Shown piece after piece: positions 1-9,267 of a stretch of DNA of 18,619 nt (its first letter is position 1; each line of letters starts with the position of its first letter). Source of the stretch: Candidatus Latescibacterota bacterium (GTDB lineage Bacteria; Latescibacterota; UBA2968); assembly GCA_018650745.1 (NCBI GenBank), contig JABIFK010000919.1:1-18619 (forward strand), in the 5' to 3' direction. The notes under the pieces are model-generated. The model was not told where the DNA came from, ran no database searches, and saw nothing but the letters and a program-made list of their open reading frames with translations. The translations under genes were made by a program, and so were the position numbers.

Positions 1-329
1 CGCTCATGCGCAAATTGAATCAACCAACGAATAGACAATGCCAACCGTTCATCGGGTCGAACTTCTTCGGGCACTTGGTAAGTTGCTCCACCTACACGCC
101 GAGAACGCACTTTGACAACGGGCTTTACATTGTCAACTGCTTTTTCGAAGATCTCAAGCCCTTCATTACCCGAACGTTCTTGGATCAAATCAAACGCTTG
201 ATACAAGAGTCGCTCTGCAATACTTTTTTTACCATTCCGAAAAAGGCAATTTACAAAACGAGTCACCAAAACACTATGGTATTTTGGATCTCCAGGAAGC
301 TGTCTTTTTTCTGCCCGTCGCTTACGCAT
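1..329 (-). CDS. rpsG: 30S ribosomal protein S7, 3' end cut by window edge
   Basis: S7 nucleates assembly of the 30S head on 16S rRNA and contacts the E-site tRNA. The minus-strand frame from an ATG at 329 begins MRKRRAEKRQLPGDPKY, then NGKKSIAERLLYQAF and the hallmark VKVRSRRVGGATYQVP, which are S7 family motifs. About 109 codons are present out of roughly 156, and the C-terminal part lies outside the window to the left. The nearby ATG at 336 is in another frame. An AAAAGG stretch lies about 10 nt upstream of the chosen ATG. It follows rpsL after 77 nt, the order found in the str operon, so fusA would be expected next outside the window. The plus-strand open frame covering the same bases is a shadow. 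Confidence 0.95.
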   Translation of the reverse strand, partial: MRKRRAEKRQLPGDPKYHSVLVTRFVNCLFRNGKKSIAERLLYQAFDLIQERSGNEGLEIFEKAVDNVKPVVKVRSRRVGGATYQVPEEVRPDERLALSIRWLIQFAHE

Positions 330-406
330 AATACATCGACCTTTTATTATAGGAAGGATGTTTGTTACACCTACGTGCCAAACATCCGAAGCTTAACTTG
401 AAATAA

Positions 407-778
407 TTAACTGGCTTTTTTCGTACCGTATTTAGACCGGCCTTGCTTGCGATCATCAACACCTGTCGTGTCCAAAACACCACGAAGAATGTGATATCTC
501 ACAGATGGCAAATCTTTCACACGACCACCACGAATCAACACAACAGAGTGCTCTTGAAGATTGTGCCCCTCACCAGGAATATAGGCTGTAACCTCTATCC
601 CATTTGTCAACCGCACACGCGCAACTTTTCGCAAAGCCGAGTTAGGTTTTTTGGGTGTAGTCGTATAAACCCGTGTGCATACGCCACGCTTTTGAGGACA
701 CCCTTTTAGTGCTGGAGCAGAAGAGCGTTTTCTCTTGACCTTCCGCCCTTTCCGAACCAACTGATTTATCGTGGGCAA
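407..778 (-). CDS. rpsL: 30S ribosomal protein S12, TTG start
   Basis: S12 sits at the decoding centre of the 30S subunit. The 123-residue product begins PTINQLVRKGRK after the initiator and contains TTTPKKPNSALRKVARVRL, GEGHNLQEHSV and RGGRVKDLPSVRYH. The start is a TTG at 776-778, because it gives the canonical S12 N-terminus and has AAGGAGG six bases upstream. A longer frame opening at TTG 844 adds 22 residues unlike any S12 and would place this Shine-Dalgarno inside the gene. Lys43 and Lys88, whose substitution gives streptomycin resistance elsewhere, are both intact, as is Asp89, the usual methylthiolated residue. Residue 92 is Ser, where Gly is normal (DLPGVRYH in E. coli). It follows rpoC by 62 nt in the same operon. 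Confidence 0.96.
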   Translation of the reverse strand: MPTINQLVRKGRKVKRKRSSAPALKGCPQKRGVCTRVYTTTPKKPNSALRKVARVRLTNGIEVTAYIPGEGHNLQEHSVVLIRGGRVKDLPSVRYHILRGVLDTTGVDDRKQGRSKYGTKKAS

Positions 779-840
779 ATCCAACCTCCTTGAACATTTC
801 TTATGAGAGACTTCCAATATAATAAGCTGATTGATTAGTG

Positions 841-3800
841 TCAAGCATTAATTGGGGGCAAACCCACACTTTCGGTTCCTTCTTCAACGACTTGAACAAA
901 AGACTCATCTTCTTCAACGACAACATCCTTCATGCCTCGATATTTTAACGCACCCGTACCTGCTGGAATCAAGTGTCCAATGATCACATTCTCTTTCAAG
1001 CCAAGCAATTGGTCGACCTTACCTTGCACAGCTGCTTCCGTCAAAACTCTTGTCGTCTCTTGGAAAGACGCTGCCGAGATGAAGCTCTCAGTTAAAAGAG
1101 AGGCCTTCGTAATACCAAGCAATATAGGCTGGAATGTTGCAGGATCACCACCTTCAGTAATAACCTTATCATTATCATCTCTGAACCGGAATCGGTCTAT
1201 GAGTTCACCTTCCAAGAAATTTGTATCACCCGGATCTGTGACTTGGACTTTTTGGAGCATCTGGCGAACAATTGTCTCAATATGTTTATCATTGATCTTT
1301 ACGCCCTGCAATCGATAAACCTGTTGAATTTCGTCTACCAGATATTCCTGTACTGCTTGGATCCCCAAGATGGCTAGAATGTCATGCGGAATGACTGAAC
1401 CTTCGGACATACGCTCACCAGCAATAACACGATCACCTTCTTGCACACGCAAATGTCGACCATAAGGAACAGTATATTTCCGTTCTTCACCATCATCAGC
1501 AGTAACAAAAACGATACGTGACCCCCGCACCAAACCACCAAAACTAATAATACCGTCAATTTCAGTCACTACCGACGGATCTTTAGGTCGTCGAGCTTCA
1601 AAAAGTTCAGCCACTCGAGGCAGACCACCAGTAATATCTCTTGTTTTGCTGCGTTCACGTGGGATTTTAGTTAGCGTATCACCAGCCTTGATCTTATCAC
1701 CATCTCGAACAACAAGGCGAGCACCAAGGGGAATGATATAATGCCCCAACGCTTCACCATCATCTCCCGCTATCGTAATGCGCGGCGACAAAGTTCTGTC
1801 TCGGTGTTCGATCACCACTTGAGCTGCAATACCAGTGGTATCATCGTTTTCTTCACGAAAGGTTACTCCTTCAGCCAAGTCGACAAATTGAACCGTGCCA
1901 GCTCTTGGAGAACAAATCATGTTGTTGTACGGATCCCAATCGTAAAGGGTCTCATTTTCCTCAACCATTTGCCCATCTTGTACCTTAAGAACAGAACCAT
2001 GGGAAACATAATAATGTCCACCACGCGGACGCCCTTGATCATCTTGAACTTCTAATTCTCCATTTCGCGAGACAACAATCCAAGAAGTCGCATCTCGTTC
2101 TACACATTCGAGATTTTTAAATACAACTTTCCCCGCACGTTTTGCACCAATTTCAGCTTGCTCAGCGATACGACTGGAGGTCCCACCAATATGAAAAGAA
2201 CGCAAAGTCAACTGAGTACCGGGTTCGCCAACACTTTGTGCAGCGATAACACCTGCCGCTTCACCAGTATTAACCAGTTCAGCAGTAGCGGGATTACGTC
2301 CATAACACAAAGCACAAATACCACGGCGTGTTTCACAAGTTAGCACAGACCGCACATATACAAGCTCAACACCAGCATCTCCGATCTTAGCGGCCATTTC
2401 TTCATCCAAAAGAATTCCGGCCTCTACAATGAGATCTCCTGTCACTGGGTCTTCAATGTCATCTTGCGTCGTTCTACCAATAATGCGATCAGCGAGGGAC
2501 TCGACAATTTCTTCACCCTCTTTAAGAGCTTCCATATCAATACCCAAAATAGTACCACAATCGTGCTCAGATACAACCATATCCTGGGCAACATCAACCA
2601 TGCGTCGGGTTAAGTAACCGGCCTCAGCAGTTTTCAACGCAGTATCGGCCAAACCTTTGCGCGCACCGTGTGTCGATATAAAGTATTCGAGAACACTTAA
2701 ACCTTCTTTAAATGACGAAAGAATCGGTGTTTCGATAATTTCACCTATGGCTCCCGTGAGCTTCTTTTGGGGCTTATTCATTAACCCGCGCATACCACCT
2801 AATTGTTTAATTTGGTCATCATTACCACGTGCGCCGGAGTCTTTCATGATGTAAATATTATTGAAACCATCTTCCGCTTTTTCCAACGAACCACTCATAA
2901 CTTGAGCGATATTATTGGTGGTATGCTGCCAAACATCAATCACTTTGTTGTAGCGCTCACCTTCGGTAATTACACCATGGGCGTGTTGTTGCAAAATCTT
3001 TTCGACTTCAACCATCGCCGTAGTAATTAATTCTTCTTTTTCTGGGGGTACTACAACATCAGCTACCGAAATCGAAATCCCTGACTGAGTAGCATACTGA
3101 TACCCTACTCCCTTCAAACCGTCCAAAAAGTCTGTCGTGATGCTATTACCAAAACGGGCATGAACATCAGCGGTTACTTTTCGAATGCCCTTGTCATCAA
3201 TCAACTCATTAATAAAAGGCATAGTTTCGGGAACAACTTCATTTAAGATAACACGCCCAACCGTTGTTGTGATAATTTGACCGTCAACACGCAACTTTAT
3301 AGCATGATGCAGCTGTAATTGTTTATGATCAAAAGCCATACGGGCTTCCATTGGGCTACCAAATGTAGACAATTGGTCAGGATCGCCATGAACAATTTTA
3401 GTCAGGTAATACAAACCCAATGCAATATCTTGAGGCTTGTCGACAACAACAGGCGAACCATCGGCTGGTTTCAAGAGATTATTTGACGACATCATCAGCA
3501 AACGGGCTTCAATTTGTGCTTCAAATGACAAAGGCAAATGCACGGCCATTTGATCACCATCGAAGTCGGCATTAAACGCTGCACAGATCAATGGATGACA
3601 GCGAATGGCCTTGCCTTCCACCAAAACAGGTTGAAAGGCCTGAATACCCAAGCGATGCAAAGTAGGTGCGCGATTGAGTAGTACACAGTGGTCTTGAATA
3701 ATCTCTTCGAGAATATCCCAAACCTCCACACGCTCACGCTCAACCAATTTCTTAGCACTCTTTACGGTTTGCACAAGCCCTTTTTCTTCCAAGCGCCTGA

Positions 3801-4932
3801 TAATAAAAGGCTTGAATAACTCAAGGGCCATGTGTTTTGGCAATCCACACTGATACAAACGCAATTTGGGATCGACCACAATCACAGAACGCCCAGAATA
3901 GTCAACGCGCTTACCCAGCAAGTTCTGACGAAAGCGGCCTTGTTTGCCTTTAAGCAAATCAGAGAGTGATTTAAGCGACCGATTACCATCACCACGCACA
4001 GCACGTGAACGACGCCCATTATCAAATAGAGCATCTACAGCTTCTTGCAACATTCTCTTTTCATTGCGCAAAATAACTTCAGGCGCTTTAATTTCGATCA
4101 GTTTCTTCAAGCGATTGTTGCGATTGATCACCCGACGGTAAAGATCATTTAAGTCGGAGGTAGCAAAACGCCCTCCTTCTAAGGGCACCAATGGACGCAA
4201 ATCAGGTGGGATGACAGGAATCACATCCAAGATCATCCAATCGGGATTATTGTCGGACTGGCGAAAGGCCTCTACAACCTTCAAACGCTTGAGCGCTTCT
4301 TGCTTACGCTGAACAGAAGTCTCCATGCGCGCTTGTGTTCTCAATTCAGCAGACAGTTCTTCCACGTCGATAGAAGACAAGAGTTTTTTAATTGCTCCCG
4401 CTCCCATATCTACGTCTAACTTGTGACCATTGTCTTCAAGTTCGATCACTTCATCTTCGGTTAGCAAATCTTTAAATTTGAGATCGGGCGCATCACCCGG
4501 GTCAAGAACCACATAGGATTCGTAGTAAATGATTCGCTCTAAGTTTCGGATGGACAGATCTAACAAATATCCCATTCGAGAAGGCAATGACTTAAAAAAC
4601 CAAATATGTGTGACAGGCACAGCCAACTCGATATGTCCCAAACGTTCTCGACGAACCTTAGACTGCGTAACCTCAACGCTACACCGGTCGCAAACAACAC
4701 CCCGATAGCGAATGCGCTTGTATTTTCCGCAATGACATTCCCAGTCCTTGACGGGACCAAATATGCGCTCGCAGAATAGCCCATCACGCTCGGGTTTGAA
4801 AGATCGGTAGTTAATGGTTTCTGGTTTGGTTACTTCTCCCCGAGACCATCCTCGGATGGTGTCAGGAGAAGCCAATTGAATACGAATTGAATTAAAATCT
4901 AAGGGTCGATGGGAATGATTGGTATCGGCCAC
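841..4932 (-). CDS. rpoC: DNA-directed RNA polymerase subunit beta', GTG start
   Basis: Beta' carries the catalytic magnesium site and clamp of RNA polymerase. The 1363-residue protein has the N-terminal zinc-binding cysteines C66, C68, C81 and C84, the catalytic NADFDGD at 454-460, a bridge helix around 750-784, the second zinc site C792, C866, C873 and C876, and trigger-loop sequence GTQLTLRSFHIGG at 905-917. About 180 residues follow before the trigger helix resumes near TRDITGGLPRVAELFEARR (from 1098); they match the SI3 insertion of E. coli in position and wording (SRNGEL, WDP, IPRE). The start is GTG at 4930-4932 with AAAGGGGGT about 9 nt upstream, giving the normal N-terminus. It follows rpoB by 63 nt with no terminator visible between them. 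Confidence 0.98.
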   Translation of the reverse strand: MADTNHSHRPLDFNSIRIQLASPDTIRGWSRGEVTKPETINYRSFKPERDGLFCERIFGPVKDWECHCGKYKRIRYRGVVCDRCSVEVTQSKVRRERLGHIELAVPVTHIWFFKSLPSRMGYLLDLSIRNLERIIYYESYVVLDPGDAPDLKFKDLLTEDEVIELEDNGHKLDVDMGAGAIKKLLSSIDVEELSAELRTQARMETSVQRKQEALKRLKVVEAFRQSDNNPDWMILDVIPVIPPDLRPLVPLEGGRFATSDLNDLYRRVINRNNRLKKLIEIKAPEVILRNEKRMLQEAVDALFDNGRRSRAVRGDGNRSLKSLSDLLKGKQGRFRQNLLGKRVDYSGRSVIVVDPKLRLYQCGLPKHMALELFKPFIIRRLEEKGLVQTVKSAKKLVERERVEVWDILEEIIQDHCVLLNRAPTLHRLGIQAFQPVLVEGKAIRCHPLICAAFNADFDGDQMAVHLPLSFEAQIEARLLMMSSNNLLKPADGSPVVVDKPQDIALGLYYLTKIVHGDPDQLSTFGSPMEARMAFDHKQLQLHHAIKLRVDGQIITTTVGRVILNEVVPETMPFINELIDDKGIRKVTADVHARFGNSITTDFLDGLKGVGYQYATQSGISISVADVVVPPEKEELITTAMVEVEKILQQHAHGVITEGERYNKVIDVWQHTTNNIAQVMSGSLEKAEDGFNNIYIMKDSGARGNDDQIKQLGGMRGLMNKPQKKLTGAIGEIIETPILSSFKEGLSVLEYFISTHGARKGLADTALKTAEAGYLTRRMVDVAQDMVVSEHDCGTILGIDMEALKEGEEIVESLADRIIGRTTQDDIEDPVTGDLIVEAGILLDEEMAAKIGDAGVELVYVRSVLTCETRRGICALCYGRNPATAELVNTGEAAGVIAAQSVGEPGTQLTLRSFHIGGTSSRIAEQAEIGAKRAGKVVFKNLECVERDATSWIVVSRNGELEVQDDQGRPRGGHYYVSHGSVLKVQDGQMVEENETLYDWDPYNNMICSPRAGTVQFVDLAEGVTFREENDDTTGIAAQVVIEHRDRTLSPRITIAGDDGEALGHYIIPLGARLVVRDGDKIKAGDTLTKIPRERSKTRDITGGLPRVAELFEARRPKDPSVVTEIDGIISFGGLVRGSRIVFVTADDGEERKYTVPYGRHLRVQEGDRVIAGERMSEGSVIPHDILAILGIQAVQEYLVDEIQQVYRLQGVKINDKHIETIVRQMLQKVQVTDPGDTNFLEGELIDRFRFRDDNDKVITEGGDPATFQPILLGITKASLLTESFISAASFQETTRVLTEAAVQGKVDQLLGLKENVIIGHLIPAGTGALKYRGMKDVVVEEDESFVQVVEEGTESVGLPPINA

Positions 4933-4995
4933 GGGCAGTACCCCCTTTAACGATCGAATGTCAAAAACAATTTCTTAGAAGTGGACAAGCAACAA

Positions 4996-7900
4996 CTAGT
5001 CTTGCGTGTCTTCGAGAACCACATCAAGGCAGAGACTTTGCAACTCTTTAACCAATACATTGAAAGACTCTGGTACACCAGGTTCTGGTGGATTCTCTCC
5101 CTTCACGATCGCTTCATAAATTCTCGAACGTCCGGCGACATCATCGGACTTCACTGTTAACATTTCTTGTAACATATGTGCAGCACCATACGCTTCTAAA
5201 GCCCACACTTCCATTTCGCCAAATCTCTGGCCACCAAATTGAGCTTTTCCGCCCAAAGGTTGTTGCGTAACCAAGGAATATGGCCCAATAGAACGTGCGT
5301 GGATTTTGTCACTTACGAGGTGGGACAATTTGAGCATATAAATAACACCCACCAGCACATCTTTATCAAAAGGTTCACCTGTTTTGCCATCAAAGAGCTT
5401 AGCTTTGCCACTTTCAGGCAGGTTTGCTTCGCGCAACAAGGCTTGGACGTCTGAAAGATCAGCACCGTCGAAAACGGGCGTAGCCGTATGTAGCCCCAAC
5501 TTCTGAGCAGCCCACCCCAAATGCGTCTCCAAAATTTGCCCCAAGTTCATGCGAGAAGGAACACCCAATGGATTAAGCACCAAATCAATTGGTGTACCAT
5601 CCTCTAAATAGGGCATATCTTCTTCGGGAACAATGATCGAAACAACACCTTTATTACCATGGCGTCCAGCCATTTTGTCGCCCACCATCAGTTTGCGTTT
5701 TCGGGCAACATAGACTTTGACCAACTGAACAATCCCGGGTGGTAATTCATCGCCACGAGCGATTTTTTCCAACTCCCGTTCAATTTCTTCATCTGCCTGC
5801 TGTATGAGCTGTTCAGACAAATCGACCAATCGATCAATCTTTTGGTTTGTTGCAGGACTGTCGCACCATCCTTCTTCTGATTGAAGCGTGCTAAAGTCGA
5901 TTTTTTCGATGACTTTTTCATTAATAGCAGTGCCTGAACGCACAACAACAGAACCATCTTCGGTACTGCGCAACGTGTTGATTTTTTTACCATCTAATAA
6001 AGCTAAAATCTGCTCAACACGACTTTCTCGGATAGAAAGAATCTTTTCTGCAGCCAATTTCTTAGCCACATTGGATTTCTCTCGATCTTCTTTCCGCGTT
6101 TTTTCGTCGCGTTCTTTTCTTGAAAAAACTTTCCGATCCATGACCACACCGTCCATACCAGGTGGAGCCTTCAGCGATGCGTCTCGCACATCGCCAGCTT
6201 TTTCACCAAAGATAGCACGCAATAGCCGTTCTTCGGGTGAGAGTTCGGTTTCGCCCTTAGGAGTAACCTTACCGACCAAAATGTCACCTTGTCCAATTTC
6301 GGCACCCACGCGAATAATACCGTGCTCATCCAAATTGCGAACAGCTTGCTCACTCACATTCGGAATTTCACGCGTTATTTCTTCTGTTCCACGCTTGGTA
6401 TCGCGAACCTGAAGTTCGAATTCTTCAATGTGGATTGAGGTGAAAATATCTTTCTTAATCAAACGCTCAGAAATAATAATAGCATCTTCGAAGTTGAACC
6501 CATTCCAAGACATAAACGCAACCAACACATTGGCCCCAAGAGCCAAATCACCACGGTCAGTCGCACTCCCATCTGCTAGCACTTGACCAACTTCAACCTT
6601 ATCACCCGCTCGCACAAGAGGTCGCTGATTGATACACATATCTTGATTGGAGCGTTTGAACTTGGTGAGCCAGTAGATGTCTTCATCTGAAAGGTCAATG
6701 GCTTCGGCACTACGCGTTTTTTTGCGCTTAATCACAACCTTGTTTGCACTAACATAAGACACTGTGCCTGGATGTTTTGCCGTAACCACCGCTTTAGAAT
6801 CAATGGCAACTTTGCGCTCCATGCCTGTTCCCACACGAGGTGCGTCCGTAATCAACAATGGAACGCCCTGGCGTTGCATATTTGACCCCATCAAAGCACG
6901 ATTGGCATCATCGTGCTCTAAAAATGGAATCAAACCAGCGGCAGCACTGACCATTTGAAATGGAGATACATCCATGTAATCAATCTGTTCGGGGCTAACA
7001 ACAGGAAAATCACCTCGACGGCGGGCTTGATTGACGCTGTTTTGGAACTTGCCCGCTTCAGATACAGACACATTGGCCTGGGCAATGGTATGCCGATCTT
7101 CCACATCAGCGGGTAGATACTGAATCGTATCTGTCACCTTGCCATCTTCAACGATGCGATAAGGTGTTTCTAAAAAACCAAAGGGATTCACACGGGCATA
7201 AGTTGCAACTGATGCAATTAAACCAATGTTTGGTCCTTCTGGCGTTTCAATAGGACAAATACGCCCATAATGAGTGTGGTGCACATCCCTTACTTCAAAA
7301 CCTGCACGATCACGCGTTAGACCACCAGGACCCAATGCAGACAAACGACGCTTATGTGTCAACTCATCTAAAGGATTTGTCTGTTGTAAAAATTGAGACA
7401 ATTGGCTACTGCCAAAAAATGCCTGCACAACTGTGGATACTGTGCGTGCATTCACCACATCATGAGGCGTAAGTTGATCCGAATCTCGCAAACTCATACG
7501 CTCACGAATCGTGCGAGCCATACGAGCCAAACCAATAGAAAATTGGTTGGATAACAATTCACCCACAGACCTTACGCGACGATTACCGAGATGATCAATA
7601 TCATCGGTAAACCCTTGCCCCAACACCAAAGTGAGCATGTATTGGATCACCAAGATAAAATCATCTACACACAGCGTTGTAAAACTCAACGGAATATCCA
7701 TATCCAAACGCTGGTTAATACGGTATCGTCCAACTTCACCCAAATGGTAACGACGCGGGCTAAAAAAGTGCCGTTCCAACAACCCACGAGCCGTCTCAAT
7801 ATTAGGTGGATCACCTGGCCTCAAAAGACTATAAATTCGAGCCAATGCCTCTTCTTCGTTATCGCAAGGATCTTTTGCCAAAGTATTATTGATGACACCC

Positions 7901-8763
7901 GCATCATTTTCCGCATTAACATCAAGGATGGTAACTTGGGTAATCTTCTTTTCTTGCAGGGCAACAAGCAATTCCTCGGTCAAGGTGGTATAAGCCTCAA
8001 CAATCACTTCCCCTGTTTTTTTATCAACAACATCCTCACTCACAATGGCGTCAATCAATTCTTCGTCAACTTTGGCTTGCGCATCCGAGTGAAATATACC
8101 AAGGATTTCTTCACCTTTACCAAATCCTAAAGCACGTAAAAATGTTGTAACAGGTAACTTGCGTTTGCGATCGATAAGAACGTACATGATGTCGTTAATA
8201 TCGAGGGTAAATTCAAGCCATGCGCCTTTATAAGGGATAATTCGCGCAGAAAATAGCTTTTTACCATTTGGGTGTATCGTGTCATCAAAAAACACACCTG
8301 GCGAACGATGCAACTGACTTACAATCACTCGCTCTGACCCATTAATGATGAAGGTACCTTCTTCTGCCATTAAGGGCAATTCACCCAAAAATACGGTTTG
8401 CTCGACAATATCTTTCACACGAAAGTCATTGTCGCCTTGTTTTTCTCGAGAAATCAAACGCAAAGTTGCCCGCAAAGGGGCCGCATATGTAGTGCCACGC
8501 TCGAGGCATTCAACCACACTATACTTTGGTGTTCCAATAGAATAATCCACAAACTCCAAAGAATAAAGATTGTGGACATCAGTAATAGGGAAGACACTAT
8601 GGAAGACCGCCTGGAGGCCTTGTTTGGCACGTTTTCCAGGCGGTACATCTTTCTGCAAGAACCAGTTATACGAATCTATTTGAATATCAAGCAGATCTGG
8701 CATTTCAATTGCAGGGGTAATCTTTCCGTATGACTTCCTCTCGATAAAGCCTTTATCTGCCAA
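4996..8763 (-). CDS. rpoB: DNA-directed RNA polymerase subunit beta, TTG start
   Basis: Beta forms the second pincer of RNA polymerase and holds the rifampicin site. The 1255-residue protein starts with ERKSYGKITPAIEMPDLLD, contains HRSPGVFF near 152-159, the rifampicin region at about 450-478, PIETPEGPNIGLI at 504-516, catalytic-centre lysines K1022 and K1030 in the KRKLMVGDKMAGRHGNKG segment, and the C-terminal GEMEVWALEAYGAAHMLQEML. A charged, coiled-coil-prone stretch at about 884-1000 corresponds to the beta insertion known from Proteobacteria. The start is TTG at 8761-8763, because the next in-frame ATG (residue 21) would remove conserved sequence; AGGAG lies 9 nt upstream. In the rifampicin region Gln460 occupies the E. 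coli Asp516 position and Asp466 the Ser522 position; His470, Arg473 and Ser475 are conserved. Confidence 0.98.
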   Translation of the reverse strand: MADKGFIERKSYGKITPAIEMPDLLDIQIDSYNWFLQKDVPPGKRAKQGLQAVFHSVFPITDVHNLYSLEFVDYSIGTPKYSVVECLERGTTYAAPLRATLRLISREKQGDNDFRVKDIVEQTVFLGELPLMAEEGTFIINGSERVIVSQLHRSPGVFFDDTIHPNGKKLFSARIIPYKGAWLEFTLDINDIMYVLIDRKRKLPVTTFLRALGFGKGEEILGIFHSDAQAKVDEELIDAIVSEDVVDKKTGEVIVEAYTTLTEELLVALQEKKITQVTILDVNAENDAGVINNTLAKDPCDNEEEALARIYSLLRPGDPPNIETARGLLERHFFSPRRYHLGEVGRYRINQRLDMDIPLSFTTLCVDDFILVIQYMLTLVLGQGFTDDIDHLGNRRVRSVGELLSNQFSIGLARMARTIRERMSLRDSDQLTPHDVVNARTVSTVVQAFFGSSQLSQFLQQTNPLDELTHKRRLSALGPGGLTRDRAGFEVRDVHHTHYGRICPIETPEGPNIGLIASVATYARVNPFGFLETPYRIVEDGKVTDTIQYLPADVEDRHTIAQANVSVSEAGKFQNSVNQARRRGDFPVVSPEQIDYMDVSPFQMVSAAAGLIPFLEHDDANRALMGSNMQRQGVPLLITDAPRVGTGMERKVAIDSKAVVTAKHPGTVSYVSANKVVIKRKKTRSAEAIDLSDEDIYWLTKFKRSNQDMCINQRPLVRAGDKVEVGQVLADGSATDRGDLALGANVLVAFMSWNGFNFEDAIIISERLIKKDIFTSIHIEEFELQVRDTKRGTEEITREIPNVSEQAVRNLDEHGIIRVGAEIGQGDILVGKVTPKGETELSPEERLLRAIFGEKAGDVRDASLKAPPGMDGVVMDRKVFSRKERDEKTRKEDREKSNVAKKLAAEKILSIRESRVEQILALLDGKKINTLRSTEDGSVVVRSGTAINEKVIEKIDFSTLQSEEGWCDSPATNQKIDRLVDLSEQLIQQADEEIERELEKIARGDELPPGIVQLVKVYVARKRKLMVGDKMAGRHGNKGVVSIIVPEEDMPYLEDGTPIDLVLNPLGVPSRMNLGQILETHLGWAAQKLGLHTATPVFDGADLSDVQALLREANLPESGKAKLFDGKTGEPFDKDVLVGVIYMLKLSHLVSDKIHARSIGPYSLVTQQPLGGKAQFGGQRFGEMEVWALEAYGAAHMLQEMLTVKSDDVAGRSRIYEAIVKGENPPEPGVPESFNVLVKELQSLCLDVVLEDTQD

Positions 8764-8831
8764 GGGCTCACGCTCCTGTGCTGAAGTAACGGTCGACGAC
8801 GGATTGGAGATCGATTTTTCTTATACGACAA

Positions 8832-9203
8832 TTACTTTACTTCAACGACTGCACCAGCTTCTTCCAATTCCGACTTGAGTTGCTCGGCTTCTTCAGAAGA
8901 AACGGCCTCTTTAACCGCATTTGGGGCATCATCTACGAGGGCTTTTGCTTCCTTTAAGCCCAAGCCGGTGATACTACGCACCACTTTGATCACTTGGATT
9001 TTCTTATCGCCAGGTGAAGACAGAATCACATCGAACTCTGTTTGCGCTTCTTCTTCAGGAGCAGCTTCTCCACCACCACCAGGGCCAGCAACAACAGCAG
9101 CTTGTGCTGTGACACCGAATTTTTCTTCCAATGCTTTAACCAATTCAGCCAATTCAAGCACTGAAAGTTTTTCAATCTCGCCGATAATTGATTCAACAGC
9201 CAT
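8832..9203 (-). CDS. rplL: 50S ribosomal protein L7/L12
   Basis: L7/L12 forms the dimeric stalk that recruits translation GTPases. The 123-residue protein shows the three expected parts: an N-terminal dimerisation helix pair (ELAELVKALEEKFGV), a flexible hinge rich in Gly, Ala and Glu at about 40-54, and the C-terminal globular domain with KIQVIKVVRSITGLGLKEAKALVDDAP. The ATG at 9201-9203 has GGAGG seven bases upstream. It sits 64 nt after rplJ and 68 nt before rpoB. No clear terminator or attenuator hairpin was found in the gap to rpoB, so there is no sign here of the partial termination that separates rplL from rpoB in E. coli. Confidence 0.97.
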   Translation of the reverse strand: MAVESIIGEIEKLSVLELAELVKALEEKFGVTAQAAVVAGPGGGGEAAPEEEAQTEFDVILSSPGDKKIQVIKVVRSITGLGLKEAKALVDDAPNAVKEAVSSEEAEQLKSELEEAGAVVEVK

Positions 9204-9267
9204 TTCCTGTCCTCCATCCCAAAAGTGGGAATTGATGTGGTAATTTAAAATTTATAGTATTTACTGA

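Noticed and set aside
6..401. Plus-strand open frame of 131 codons
   Set aside because: It lies antisense to rpsG, resembles no protein family and starts without a ribosome site.
779..844. 22-residue N-terminal extension of S12 from TTG at 844
   Set aside because: It is unlike S12 and overlaps the rpoC stop; the TTG at 778 follows a perfect Shine-Dalgarno and gives the canonical N-terminus.
5888..6412. Plus-strand open frame of 174 codons inside rpoB
   Set aside because: Low-complexity Ser/Arg-rich shadow of rpoB codons; no start signal.
7591..8130. Plus-strand open frame of 179 codons inside rpoB
   Set aside because: Antisense shadow of a conserved gene with no recognisable domain.
8764..8831. 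Possible attenuator between rplL and rpoB
   Set aside because: Only a short GTCGAC palindrome is present and no stem followed by a T-run, so no terminator was called.
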